A stretch of DNA of 64,000 bases from Sialis fuliginosa (Eukaryota; Arthropoda; Insecta; Megaloptera; Sialidae), in the NCBI GenBank assembly GCA_961205875.1, contig OY540812.1, forward strand, positions 31,071,098 to 31,135,097, in the 5' to 3' direction. Shown piece after piece: positions 10,690-21,721 of the stretch. The notes below the pieces were generated by a model. The model saw only the letters and a program-made list of their open reading frames with translations, did not search any database and had not been told where the DNA came from. Position 1 is the stretch's first letter. Every line of letters starts with the position of its first letter. The position numbers were made by a program, and so were the translations under genes.

Positions 10690-11370
10690 AATTCCATATT
10701 TTTTTACTTTTTTATACATACCTACATAAAATGTACTGTATAATAAAGTATTCATCAAAAAATTCGAACTCGAAATTTTAACGGAATTACACTCTCTGAA
10801 TCACGTACGACCATTATTTCAATGACGTCTGTGTGTCTGTCTGTCTGTATGTCTATGAACGCCCTACAATCAAAACGGTGAGACTTACAGACATGGAATT
10901 TTAAATTTAAGGTTCTTGTTTACTGTAGATGTGCACCACCTATTTTTGAAAACCATCACTAAACCGGAAACGGATGTTTACTGATTTAATTTTTGAATTT
11001 TTCGAATTATTTTTAAAACGGTGCACAGTATGAAAAAGGTTTTAGATTAAAGTTATAGAAAATACTTTTGTCTATAATTCATGTTCATTTCCCCACATAA
11101 TTTTTTTTTAGGAAATAGATTTTCTTTAATTTTGGAATTTTTCGAATTGTTTTTTATCAGAAAAAATGTTTTAAATACATGTTATTGAGAATTTTATTAT
11201 CTATAATTTTTGTTGTAATCATATTTAAAAAAAAATTGCCTAAGGAAATAAACATTTTTTTATTTTTTATTTCAAATGATTTATAACAGAAAAAAATGTT
11301 TATAGTAATAGTTATAGAGAGCGTATTTTATATAATTTATGTCCTATTCTTTTTTGTATATTTTTATGAA
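10690..11370 (+). repeat. ACGGATGTTTAC-family repeat copy
   Basis: Ordered landmarks shared with 32215-32620 and 43255-43640: TCTGAATCACGTACGACC, a TGTCTGTCTGTCTGTATGTC run, CATGGAATTTTAAATTTAA, GATGTGCACC, then AAACGGATGTTTACTG, AAACGGTGCACAGTATG and a tail of TTATAGA words. Ends are approximate. There is no coding frame. The family could be a LINE or Helitron-type non-coding remnant. Confidence 0.6.
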
Positions 11371-11865
11371 TTGACCAAAAAATGATAATTTTAGTTTTTA
11401 TTTAAAAATAATTTTAATAATATGTTTTACCATATAATCTAGTTCAATTAAATAAATGTATAGAAATAATAATATTTAAAATGTGTTAAACTGTTGTAAT
11501 ATGAAATAAATAAGAAATTTTTGACAAAACAACATTTTTTTAAACAGAAAAATTATTATATGGATTTATAATAAAAACGTTTTGAAATAAAATCACAGAA
11601 TAGAATTAAAATATATCTGAAATATAAACAAAAACAACAATTAATGTAATATAGTTGATATTCAATTTCTTAGCTGAAAGTGTTATCTTATGTAATTTCT
11701 TCTGTACCAGAATTTATTAGTTAAAAATCGGTTCAGAGGTTTTCGTCTAAAATCAGAGCAAACAAACATGACAGACTAAAAGCTATTAAAAATTAATTGT
11801 CTATAAAAAAATTTAAAAAGTGCATAAAATATAATCTCTCCCCTTTTCCTTACCGTCAATCACAT
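11371..11865. other. Undefined AT-rich stretch
   Basis: Only AATCGGTTCAGAGGTTTTCG (about 11733) resembles insect interspersed repeats. No boundaries. Confidence 0.35.
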
Positions 11866-12560
11866 CCCTAATTTAAAGATAAAAAAATAAAAATAAAATC
11901 CCCAGCATCTCCACCAAATTTAATTAAAAATATGTCTTCTTTAAATTCTAATTCATCAAGTTATTTTATATCCACCGATATATAACGCATGTAGACATCG
12001 GTAATTTAAAGATAAAAAATAAAATAAAATCCCCAGCACCTCCATCACTTTAATTAAAATTGTCTCATCTTTAACCTTGCAGTACTGGCGAATGCTTGCG
12101 GACAGTCCACTTTATTCACATTATGTTCACTATTTTTTTTCACAAAATTTTTTTTATTCAAAAGCTTTATGATGAAATGGTACGTAATCTAAAGCTGTAG
12201 TCTTAGAGAATAAGGATAGGAGAATCTACATAATGTAGAGCGTGAATTTGTCAAACCAAAGATTTCGTTGAAGCATTATAAACATAAAAGTTAATCATTG
12301 TTTTTATGAAAATACTATTTTGCTGTGTTCTAATTAAATCAAATTTTTTTTTTAATTTAAAAGAATAGTTACACACCTGTTTAAAAAAAGGACAGCTTTG
12401 TTTTCGAGTCAAATGCGTGGTCCATGCTCTATGTCTATGGTATCTAACTAGTCACGATCCCTCTTTTCCATCTACACAAAGTTATAGTAGTAATAAAACT
12501 CGCCAGTACTGGAGGGTTAAACTCGTTAAGTTATTTTATAACCACCGATACATGTATAAT
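11866..12560. repeat. Imperfect tandem repeat (about 130 bp unit) split by a MITE
   Basis: AATTTAAAGATAAAAAA, AAAATCCCCAGCATCTCCA and AGTTATTTTATATCCACCGATA occur at 11870-11985. The first two blocks recur at 12001-12060, and the third recurs at about 12526-12560, after a TTAA-flanked insertion. Removing that insertion restores a second unit in register with the first. Confidence 0.7.
12075..12516. mobile_element. piggyBac-like MITE with TTAA TSD
   Basis: Inverted ends CCTTGCAGTACTGGCGA and CGCCAGTACTGGAGGG are each flanked by TTAA (12071-12074, 12517-12520). A TTAA target and CCY-type tips are the hallmark of the piggyBac superfamily. At 442 bp with no transposase frame it is non-autonomous. 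The host tandem repeat continues on both sides. Confidence 0.85.
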
Positions 12561-12864
12561 GTGTACATACATGTTTGTTATATTATGATGTCTCTCCGTT
12601 GAAGTAAGGTAGTCAGTCAGTGACATGTCATTCTATAAGTGCTAAACGATTTACGTCAAGTATATGTATATTGTATATTGTATAAGTATATCAAACTACA
12701 TTGTGTGTTATGTATGAAGTATGTGGTAGATGTACAATATACTGGAGCGTCTTTGTTCGTATGATATCTCGCGTATTAACATGATGTAACAGTTTACAAT
12801 TTTATGAGAATGTTGTAAAAATATATATCTTTAGGTAATACTGTCTTACATTTATATTATTATA
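12561..12864. other. Undefined stretch rich in GTATA words
   Basis: No repeat family or coding trace recognised. Confidence 0.35.
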
Positions 12865-13409
12865 AGGTACTGGAACCAGTCTTAGATCATATCCTAGTGT
12901 TGGATTCTTGTTAAATTAAATGTACTAAATTGGAAATATTTGTTGATATTTGATTACTGCCATTACTGATTGATAATCTATAGACACTTAAGTGTAAAAC
13001 AGCATAATTTGATGACAATCGGCCAAATGGTATATAAATGGTTGACATATAAACTAATTATTAGTGTAATTTATTTCTAATTATTATATTATCATAGCAT
13101 CTGCTTTACATTGTTTCAAATTTAACGATTCTTTATTTTATAACTTTTGTGTCTTTTTATAATCCAGCACTGGGTGTCTATTACTGGTTTTACTTTATCT
13201 ATTACTGGATAAAAAAAACATAAACAAAATAAAATACTGTAATTTAAAAAAACAAAGTATATTTGCGAACTTTGGTAATTAAATTGATTTAATAAAGAGG
13301 TACTTGTTTTATCAGTAACATGAGTTCATGAGAATTACAAAAAGACGCCCTTTAATTCCAAAAACAGTATACTTTGTTCTTAAAGCGGTCAAGACTGGTG
13401 CCAGTACCT
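12865..13409. mobile_element. GTACTGG-family MITE, copy B (complete)
   Basis: TIRs AGGTACTGGAACCAGTCTT and AAGACTGGTGCCAGTACCT are bounded by TA on both sides (12863-12864, 13410-13411), pointing to a TA target as in Tc1/mariner. The 545-bp body carries the internal motifs shared by all copies: CAATCGGCCAAATGG, TTTACATTGTTTCAAAT, TTACTGGTTTTACT, ATTACTGGA and ACATGAGTTCATGAGAATTAC. No transposase. This is the best reference copy of the family. Confidence 0.9.
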
Positions 13410-13573
13410 TATTGTGTATTCCTACTTATGTTATTGGAAATCAAAAATATCTACTAAATGAATGCACAGTGCTTCCTCGTGCTAAATTCACATCGAACAA
13501 TTTTAATAAATACAGATAACTAATTCAGATTAATTGCCTGCCATTGGTTAATCATTTAGTTTTATACAATTTT

Positions 13574-13775
13574 GGATCTTGGCTTGTGGGTGTAAGCCAC
13601 GTTAATTTGGTCGTGTTATCGGCCAACGTTTCGTCACACATTGCAGTGGACATCTTCAGAGGCCTGAACATGTCTACTGTGACGAAACGTTGACCAATAA
13701 CACGATCAAATTATCGTGGCTTACACTCAGAAGCCAAGATTCATATCCAGAGCACCGCGGAAGCCTCAAAACTTT
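13574..13775. mobile_element. 202-bp hairpin element with about 11-bp TSD
   Basis: Arms GGATCTTGGCTTGTGGGTGT and onward (13574-13638) pair with 13677-13742 across a loop of about 40 bases containing GTGGACATCTTCAGAGGC. The tail CCAGAGCACCGCGGAAGCCTC is unpaired. The flanking host sequence is repeated as TATACAATTTT (13563-13573) and TGTACAATTTT (13776-13786), ten of eleven bases. A TSD this long suits retroposition better than the cut-and-paste families seen elsewhere here, but no poly(A) or tRNA-like box is visible. Confidence 0.7.
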
Positions 13776-14008
13776 TGTACAATTTTATTAGAAAATGTTT
13801 CTAAAGAAATACCTGATAATTATTTTTATTTTTTTAACAATTTAAATCTAAATCTAATTTTTCCTGCTATGCAAACATCAAAATGACATGTGTCAATTGA
13901 ACAAAATAAATAACGATTTTTTAAGCAAATGGAGATAAATCTTCGGAATGGAATATTTTGCTACAAAATTGTGATGACTTTTTTTATAGAAAACTGAATG
14001 CTCTATAG

Positions 14009-14500
14009 CAGCGGTTTTTAAACTTATGTAGTCTAGGGACCCCCTTTTCAACAATTATTTCTCAAGGACTCCCCTCCTGCAGGGGTTATTTTAAGAAAAT
14101 TTTTAAACTGCAAGGCCTTATTTTTTGCTCCATAATTACAATTTTTGCTTTTCAACTGCAATGACCTTTGTTTTTTGTATTACATTTGTTCTTACATTTT
14201 TTGTTTTTACAACTGGAATAACCTTTTTCCACACATTTTATTATTTTATTTATTTATTAAACATTGTTTCAATTATTTTGCACTACACTAATTAGCTTTT
14301 ACAACTGCAGATACAAGCTACTCACTAAACTAACCCCTTGCCTTCCCGATAGAAAAACAAAGAAGATCGTTAGATACTAATTAATCATTGGTAAATAGAA
14401 ATGTAAAAGTACTTTAATTTATGCTAAACATGTTTCACGGACCCCCGCAATGGTTTCGCGGACCCCTGGAGGTCCACGGATCCTAGTTTAAGAACCGCTG
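14009..14500. mobile_element. hAT MITE with TSD CTCTATAG
   Basis: Ends CAGCGGTTTTTAAACT and AGTTTAAGAACCGCTG are flanked by exact CTCTATAG octamers (14001-14008, 14501-14508). GGACCCC words lie near both ends. CAG-nGGTT-type tips with 8-bp TSDs are classic hAT. The core is occupied by another repeat (14081-14338). Confidence 0.9.
14081..14338. mobile_element. AGGGGTTATTTTA-family element nested in a hAT MITE
   Basis: Begins AGGGGTTATTTTAAGAAAAT and ends AACTAACCCCT, with TTTTACAACTGCAGATACAAG near the right end as in the other copies. It sits wholly inside the hAT MITE, either as a later insertion or as captured core sequence. Confidence 0.75.
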
Positions 14501-14727
14501 CTCTATAGAATAGATTATCGGTTTAGTGGTTCATGAGTTATGCGTGTGACAAGGATTCAAGAAACAGACACACACACACAGACAGACAGATAGACACGGA
14601 ACGAAAAGTGTTTGTCTTGACTTGAAACGGAAAATTCAAGTTAAAATTTTGAAATCGGAGAATAATTTCTTGTCTCATTTTAAAACGATCACAATGTTTC
14701 TCGTATCTTTGATATGGCTAGGAAGCA

Positions 14728-15324
14728 AAAATAATCAAATCCCTACCTCACCTCCTATACATTAAGTACGAGACATCTATGATATGACTTTTAAACCATT
14801 TCTTGAAAATCCGAGCAAATATTTGCAGCCTCATACAAACACAAAATGCATTAATTAATAATCACCCCTTTTACTGAAAACATATTGGATATAAGAGACT
14901 TTCGACAGCATTAAAACTATAATTATATTACATCTGTTTACTGTTTAACAGCGTCGACATTTGTACAAACAATAAGACAACTTTAGAACAATAATCTCGA
15001 CAAGTTAATTATATTGTTAGCAAACAAGGAACGCAAGAAATGCTGTCATACCTTTCTTAATTAAATATTATATGCTCTGTCTGCAGTTCTTACAATTCAA
15101 ATTAAAAGTAAACTCACTTTGCAATGCTGTGTTTTCTAATGTTTCTGTTCGAAGGGGATTTTTAAAATAGAAATAAATAAGACCATTATTTCTTAATAAT
15201 TATTCTACGACCCTCTTTTATTTTTTGGGTTACTATCACCAAAAAATCCCGTTTTTTTATTCAAAATTTTTCAAATTGCAAACATAAATTAGTTAATTAA
15301 ATTATTATATAGAGTAAATAAAAT
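14728..15324. other. Undefined AT-rich stretch
   Basis: No supported feature. Confidence 0.4.
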
Positions 15325-16065
15325 AAAAACATCTTCAAAGTAAATGAAGTGCTTCCTCGTGCTTTTACCAAAGATATTAAAAAATTAAATGTTAAGTAAC
15401 CATTTAATTTTTTTTCGGATATTTTGCTTCCTCGCAATATCGAAGATACGAGAAGCTTTGTGATCATTTCAGATTGAGACAAAAAAAATGTTCTCCGATT
15501 TCAAAATTTTAAATTGTTTTTTCCGTTTCACGTCAAGATAAACACTTTTCGTTCTATGCCTGTCTGTCTGTGTGTGTGTCCGTCTGTCCCCTGAATCCTT
15601 GTCACACGCATAACTCATGAACCACTGAACCGATCTTATTGAAACTTGGTCGGATGGTTGGGTATAGCTTGAGTACGGTCCCATTTAAAAATCATCAAAA
15701 TCGTGTGTAAGGGGGAGAGGTGACACCCCAAAATATTTATTTTTTCAAGATATCTCAAGAACGACACATGTTACGTGAAAATTTTATAGAATAATATTGT
15801 AGAGCATTAAATTTCCTATAATATGGGTCTACAACGTTTGTTGTAAAATATTCCCTTACAAAGATTTATCTCAATTTATTTTAAAAATTCGTGTTTTGTT
15901 TTTCTAAATTGATATTTGCTTGAACATATTAAATGTCATTTTGATGTTTGCATAAATTTAGATTTAGATTGAAATTGTCAAAAAATTAAAAATATATGAA
16001 AAAATATTCAGGTGCGTTTTAAGAAAACTTTCGAAGTAATATTTTAAAGTAAAATTGTATAAATA
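15325..16065 (-). mobile_element. GCTTCCTCG-family repeat, copy c, rearranged
   Basis: A left-end fragment (GTGCTTCCTCGTGCTTTTACC, 15348-15430) is followed directly by the opposite end in reverse orientation (GCTTCCTCGCAATATCGAAG from about 15429), so two GCTTCCTCG tips face the same way. The body then runs through the CATAACTCATGAACCACTG, GGGGAGAGGTGACACCCC and AATGTCATTTTGATGTTTGC blocks to about 16065. Either two copies abut or one copy was partly inverted. Confidence 0.78.
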
Positions 16066-16644
16066 TTAAATGATAAAAATATAAAATATATTTTTTGATT
16101 GATAAAATAAGAAAATACGGCTGTAAGTTTGGGAGTGAGACTTAGCTACTACAATTAATCAGAAATCTATTCGGGCTGTCAGAACTTTTACTATAGGATA
16201 ATAATTTTTCAAGTAGAATCAAATGCTTAGAACAAAAATAAAAAAGAACAACAAATTAAAAATAAAAAATATCATAATGTTTCCCTCTTTAATCTGAGTA
16301 ACTTTAATCTAAAAAGTTTTTTTTTGTTCACAGTTTACTTTTCGAAATAAAAATTCGCAAAGTTTTATTATGGTATAATAAATAAAGAAGACAGCACTGA
16401 TAATTAAAATTTCCATAATTGTGCTAAATATAATATCAAGGGATCTGGGGAAAAATCCCCATCGATTCAACACTGCTTATGTACAACATTTAGGGGTTAT
16501 TTTAGTGTGTAGTTGTAGCTTGTTTCTGCAGTTCCAAAAATGAAAACTGCAGTTGTAAAAGCTAATTTGTGTAGTTGAAAAATTGCAAGTAGAAAGAAAA
16601 ATATGAAAATGTGTAAGTGTTTGTAGAGCGAAAAAGCAAAAAAA

Positions 16645-17244
16645 AAACATCTGCCAAGTAAATGCACAGTGCTTCCTCGTGCTAAATTCACCAAAGGTAG
16701 TTAATTATTTAACAATTTAAATAAAAACCGGTAGTGTTTATATAAATTGCCTGGAATTGGTTAACCATTTATAATTTTTATACAATTTTACTAAAAAATA
16801 TTAGTTCGAAATTTTTCTTAAAACCTGAATATTTTTTCATATATTTTTAATTTTTTGACAATTTCAATCTAAATCTAAATTTATGCAAATGTCAAAATGA
16901 TATTTAAAACGTCAAAATGACATTTAAAATGTCAAAATGACATTTAAAATGTCAAAATGACATTTAATATATCGATTTTGAAATGGGACCGTCCTCAAGC
17001 CAGACCCAACCATCCGACCAAGTTTCAATAATATCGGTTCAGTGGTTCATGAGTTATGCGTGTGACAAGGTTTCAGGGGTCAGACGTACGGACGGACAGA
17101 CATACAGACACAGAAGGAAAAGTGTTTGTCTTGACGTGAAACGGAAAGATAAATTTAAAATTTTGAAATCGGTGAACATTTTTTTTGTCTCATTCTAAAA
17201 CGATCACAAAGTTTCTCGTATCTTCGATATTGCGAGGAAGCAAA
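16645..17244 (+). mobile_element. GCTTCCTCG-family repeat, copy d
   Basis: Runs from the A-rich CATCTGCCAAGTAAATGCAC and CAGTGCTTCCTCGTGCTAAA to ATCTTCGATATTGCGAGGAA with GCAA. It lacks much of the middle segment found in copies c and g. Its interior carries an 80-bp minisatellite (16891-16970). The frame across 16983-17198 is a reflection of repeat sequence, seen with similar words in other copies, and not a gene. Confidence 0.85.
16891..16970. repeat. Minisatellite, 4 x 20 bp
   Basis: Four head-to-tail units of GTCAAAATGACATTTAAAAT begin at 16891, 16911, 16931 and 16951, nearly identical. The unit is present only once at the same place in the copies at 39634-40207 and 62314-63054. Confidence 0.93.
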
Positions 17245-17334
17245 AATAGATCACTATAATTTGTAAGAGACATATACAAAGAGTAGAGCAAAAAAAAGGT
17301 ATTTGCAGTTGAAAATTTTTCTTAAAATAACCCG

Positions 17335-17929
17335 TGTACAATATACCAACACAACAACAAAAAATCTACATTTATCTGTAGACTCACGTAGGTACACTTC
17401 TACATTTCAAATTAAATTGTACATAAAAAGACTAAAACAGTGGTCGGTTAACAAATTCTCTTTGTCGAGTCGTCTGTCTCTAGATATTTTTTCCTACGTC
17501 CCCAGAATTATTAATACGTCGCCAGCCGTTGTGGGGCGCGGAGGGGGTAGAGGGTGTGAGAAGGTGGTGTTGTACCTTTGGGTGCTTTTAAATAAAACGA
17601 GCCGGAAACCTCAATACCATTAAGGCCTCAGTGTTGAGTGTTTGCCCATTATGAGTCATTGTTCAACAGTAATGTCGTTACATTAATTTGTGGGTAAGCT
17701 TGAGTAATTTACTATGACTGGGTAAAAAATGTGCTACGTACAATTCTTATTCTTCTTCTTGTGTGGGATTTTACTTGAGAGAAATAATTTAATTATCATT
17801 CTTAATTTTATATACTGGAAAATGTAGATGTGGTCTTTTGTTTATATAATTATAATAATATAATAAAAAAGTTAGTAACGTTTATATCGTGCACTGACAG
17901 GTCAGTTTTGGGTCGAAAACAAATCTGAA
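17335..17929. other. Unassigned stretch with a small GC-richer island
   Basis: Positions about 17500-17630 are richer in GC (GTTGTGGGGCGCGGAGGG) and carry an open frame that I cannot match to any family. The rest is plain AT-rich DNA. Confidence 0.35.
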
Positions 17930-18650
17930 GGAATTTTTTAAACTGTTTTTACTTCCATGTTCTGAATACCATCGAAAAATCGTGTCCGAGAAAATGACAA
18001 ATTCTGATTGTGCTAACTTAAAAACGTAAAGAAAAGTTAATTTATGCATGACGGCTGTCTGTGTGTCTAGATGTTGAATATTTTTTCGTTCACGATAACT
18101 ACTCTAAAAATGCACCGATCTGATTTATTTTTGGGGAAGATGTGTGAGTACTCCAGACCTATTGATTTTGGTGTTAATCGGATTGGGGGTTTTGGAAATA
18201 TTCGAAATTTTGTAACTTTTTCGTCTAAAAAGTGAACGTTGCGAGTATTATCTCACTAATTTTGATAAGATTTGGTACATTTACAGTTCAATTGAATCAA
18301 GGGGTGAAAAACACACTTAAAATTTGAATTTTAAATACTAATTAATACGTCATTAATTCATGTTGCCATGGAAACAAATGCAACTAAATTTAAATTGTAT
18401 AAAATTAGTTGTTCTACGAATGTATATTATGTTTTTGACATTAGGACATTAGAAAACTAATATTTATATACAAATGGCAATAACAGCTTTAACCGTCATA
18501 AGTATATATGTTTTTTTATGTATTACGATATATACATATATATACATAGTAGTAGGTTACATAAATAAAATATTTAAAAAAATGTATATTTAAAAATTAT
18601 TTGAAAAGATAGAAAAAACATGGAAGTCATGTATGGTTCTCCATACCGAT
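17930..18650. repeat. Possible old repeat bounded by inverted ACTTCCATGTT
   Basis: TTTTACTTCCATGTTCTG (about 17948) and AAAACATGGAAGTCATG (about 18617) form inverted repeats 650 bases apart. The interior holds GACGGCTGTCTGTGTGTC and GCACCGATCTGATTTATTTT, in the style of insect interspersed repeats. There is no second copy in the window to confirm the limits. Confidence 0.35.
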
Positions 18651-18732
18651 ATTTAATCGTTGTCCATGTGCAATTAACTACTTTTTTTGCTCTTCAGTAT
18701 AGAATTTAGGTAATTGAAAACAACACCATGAA

Positions 18733-19053
18733 GTTAGGTTAAATTAATAATACAGATAGTTAATACGGATTTCTGTTTCGATTAAACAGGTTTTTAACTT
18801 CACATTTGCATGCTATTTTATGTCTACGTCAAAAAAGTATAACCTTCGCGCGTACAAATGTCACACACCTATTTTTTTACTAAATATTTTTTGGGGTACA
18901 AAATAGTCTATGTCCTTCCTCAGGATGCAAGCTATCTCCCTGTTAAATTTTATTAAGATAGGTTCAGCGGTTTAACCGTGAAAAGGTAACAAACAAACAG
19001 ACAGACAGACAAAGAGACAGATATACTTTCGCATCTATAATATTAGTATGGAT
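18733..19053 (+). repeat. Insect interspersed repeat ending TAATATTAGTATGGAT
   Basis: Shares AATAATACAGATAGTTAATA with 40795-40820. Then come TATGTCCTTCCTCAGGATGC (also at about 24074), GGTTCAGCGGTTTAACCGTG, a CAAACAGACAGACAGACA run and the end TCTATAATATTAGTATGGAT. This architecture is known from Helitron-like and LINE-tail repeats of insects. I cannot tell which it is. Confidence 0.6.
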
Positions 19054-20765
19054 TTATCAACTTTAGGCTTCAACAATATATACCTTCGGCCTAATTTTGG
19101 CCGAAGCCGATTATTTTACCGAAGGTGCAATTTTGACCGGAGGTGACCATAACCTAATGTTCGATTTGACACTATACCCTCCCCCCCACTAACCTTAGCG
19201 ACGCTCATTGCAACTAAATAAAAAAAAATTTATTAACACGAATAATTCAAAATCAAATAAATAAAATGAAAACAATTGAAATGGAAATTTAAACAATGCA
19301 AATTTTTCTGAAAAGGTTAATATTATTTATTAGTTTCCTTAATCGATTTCACACGTTCAAACATAATTTTCGAAGATTTATGATTTTCGTGTGCTCGGGA
19401 AATTCTACTTTTTTCATATACATGAAAATTTCTTGCAATAAAATTAATAATTTATTGCAAATATAAAAACTATTTTGAATACACATAAATGTCGATTTTT
19501 ATATTCCTATTTTACAAAACAACAATATTTGTTTTACATACAATTTAATTTATTATGGTATTTGTAATTTTGAAAGAATTTTATTAAGTTCAAGTATTTT
19601 GACGAAAAGATGAATTTAGTATAAATAATCTTTTAAATTGTTTTTATAATAATCTCGAATACCTGTGGCAAAAATTTCGGTAATATCGATTGACGTTTCA
19701 CAAAGTTCAGAAATTTTAATAACGGTTCGAACCGGATTTTATGTATAGATTTTTAAATTAAATCATAGTTATATTCATTTAGTTAGATTAAAAAATAAAT
19801 ATATCAAATTAAAAATTACGATCTTGAATTTTTAGCTATGAATTTTATCCGATTTGAACCGGTTCAAGCACTTCGATTCGGTTTTGTGCGATTAAATATT
19901 GATTAAATTAAAAATTGTATGTACGTAGTTTATACTCACAATATCTACAAAAAATTTATATAATTTGTATTAATTGTGTTTTTTCAAACTTATTAAGAGA
20001 CTGTAAAAAAGTTATGGAAATAATTTTATATATAATTCTTGTTTGTCCCGTCCCCAACTATTTACAATATTTGTAATTTATAAACTGAAAGGTGTGTCTA
20101 GGTGTATTATCTTTCACACCATAAAGCAGAAAACTTAAATGAAATAAGTTTTCTAACTATAATAATTGTTTTCAACTCTAAAGGTATTCATACACTTTGT
20201 TGTTAGAAATAAATACAGGTAATCTATTTTAGTAAAAAACAACTATAATATTTACTATTATATGAAGTTTTAACATACTAAAGGTACCCACTCACCTCCT
20301 TCCCTTAGCAGTGAAGGTTATAATTACTTCAGCATCACAACTGATTTTTATTTTTATATATTTTTATTAAAAAATATCGTCAATTTCCTGAAAACAAGAC
20401 TGCTGTAAATCTACTATAATAAATATTATAAAATATTAACATATTTTAAGGGTTTTTAAAAGCAAAAGCTCTATTAAAATCGGTTCAGTAATTTTCGTGC
20501 CAAGGCTTAGTAAATAGACATATACAAAAAAAAATTACAGTGCTTGAACTTTTCTGTAGAATAAGACTATTAAATAAGAAATTCATTTATTTTGTATTTT
20601 CTGCTAGTTTTATAATTGCTTTACTACGCAATAAAAAGTAGAGATTTTAAACTTTTCATAAAATCTTTTTTATCGATCTTATATGACTATTTTCATTATA
20701 TTTCCATACCTTTGAATTTTGTCCTTGCTATTCAACATTTGTAGACTCTATTTCTATAGGTAGTA
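19054..20765. other. Long undefined AT-rich stretch
   Basis: Apart from a CCGAAGCCG / CTTCGGCC cluster at 19080-19145, which resembles 40846-40892, nothing is supported. The cluster is self-complementary and may be the tip of a decayed element. Confidence 0.4.
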
Positions 20766-20885
20766 CACATGATGGAATATTTTAAATGTGAAAGTAACTC
20801 TGTCTGTCTGTCTGTTTGTTTGTTACCTTTTCACGGCTAAACCGCCTTATGAAGGACATACAGCCTAACTTATCGGAGGAGGTCA
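20766..20885 (-). repeat. Fragment of the TAATATTAGTATGGAT-type repeat
   Basis: AATGTGAAAGTAACTCTGTC, TGTCTGTCTGTTTGTTTGTTAC and TTTTCACGGCTAAACCGC are the reverse of the 18950-19040 segment. Only this piece is visible. Confidence 0.55.
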
Positions 20886-21413
20886 TACAGATTTTTTTAT
20901 ATATATTTAACTTTTAGAAAAACACTTTAAAATTAATTGCAGCATGTATATTTGAAATAAACGTGTAATAAATCTCAAAATATTTTATCGTTATGTTTTT
21001 GCAAAAAAGACAGAAAAATTTGTTGAATAATAATATCTAAAACAAAATTTATTTAGAGCTGCTGTTTTCGAGATATTAGTTAACAAACATTTTCTTGACT
21101 GCAAATTGTTTAGTTATTTATTTTAAAAATTCGAATTTTTTAATAAATGGTAGTAGAGAGAGATGCATAATATGGTAACTAGAAATGAAGTCAATTCAAT
21201 TTCCTGTATCCCATATAAAATAATTATTTTAACGATGCTCAATATTAATTACGGATATTAATTTGTCAATCTTCATTTCTACGTGTAGAGCAGCTAATTA
21301 TCATAATGATTTTGTAGTTGAAAATTTATTAATACAAAGTGATTTGAACTCATCTGACTACTTTAAATAATTTTCTGATTTCTTCATAATATCTAGTGTA
21401 TTTCTTTAATTCT
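20886..21413. other. Undefined AT-rich stretch
   Basis: No supported feature. Confidence 0.4.
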
Positions 21414-21452
21414 TGGGGGGGGGGGGGTCATGACCCTTAAGACCCCCCCCCC
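21414..21452. repeat. G14 tract facing a C10 tract
   Basis: Fourteen consecutive G (21414-21427) are followed by TCATGACCCTTAAGA and ten C (21443-21452). The two homopolymers can pair into a hairpin, and either strand alone could stack as a quadruplex or i-motif. It stands out sharply in AT-rich surroundings. Confidence 0.8.
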
Positions 21453-21544
21453 TTCCTTATATACGCGCCAATAGATGAGAGTCATCAATTATTTTTTCAT
21501 ATCTAAGAATGTGGGGTGTCAAAATGTAGATCTCAATTAGATTA

Positions 21545-21721
21545 CATTAATAATTAGTTTATATGTCAACCATTTTTACACCATTTGGCCGATTGTCATC
21601 AAATTAAGCTGTTTTATAGATTACGATTCAGTAATGTCAGTAATCAAATATCAACAACTAACATTTGATTTAGCACATTTAATTAAATAAGTGTATTGTC
21701 CAAGACTGGCGCCAGTGCCTT
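21545..21721. mobile_element. GTACTGG-family MITE, copy C (right part only)
   Basis: TTAATAATTAGTTTATATGT, GGCCGATTGTCATCAAATTA and TCAAATATCAACAACTAAC lead to the TIR CCAAGACTGGCGCCAGTGCCT. The left two thirds of the element are absent, so it is a truncated copy. Confidence 0.75.

Larger units (their letters stand above)
13450..14727 (+). mobile_element. GCTTCCTCG-family repeat, copy b, with two insertions
   Basis: The left end TGCACAGTGCTTCCTCGTGC and right end GATATGGCTAGGAAGCAA enclose the usual order of blocks, ending with GTGGTTCATGAGTTATGCGT, a CACACACAGACAGACAGA run and the ACACGGAACGAAAAGTGTTT block. It has been broken by a hairpin insertion (13574-13775) and by a hAT element (14009-14500). 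Both insertions are therefore younger than this copy. Confidence 0.85.
16492..17334. mobile_element. AGGGGTTATTTTA-family element split by a GCTTCCTCG copy
   Basis: Left end AGGGGTTATTTTAGTGTGTA and core AAAACTGCAGTTGTAAAAGC run to about 16644. The right part resumes at about 17245 with CACTATAATTTGTAAGAGA and ends TTTCTTAAAATAACCC. Everything between is a complete GCTTCCTCG-family copy, so that family was moving after this element was in place. Confidence 0.8.

Noticed and set aside
16891-16970. CRISPR-like array
   Set aside because: The 20-base units are directly adjacent with no spacers, in a eukaryotic repeat.
16983-17198. Frame reading MGPSSSQTQPSDQVSI with FMSYACDK, similar to frames at 5539-5721 and 15469-15684
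   Set aside because: The recurrence reflects the GCTTCCTCG repeat; the frames are in different orientations relative to the repeat, are short and contain the GACA run.
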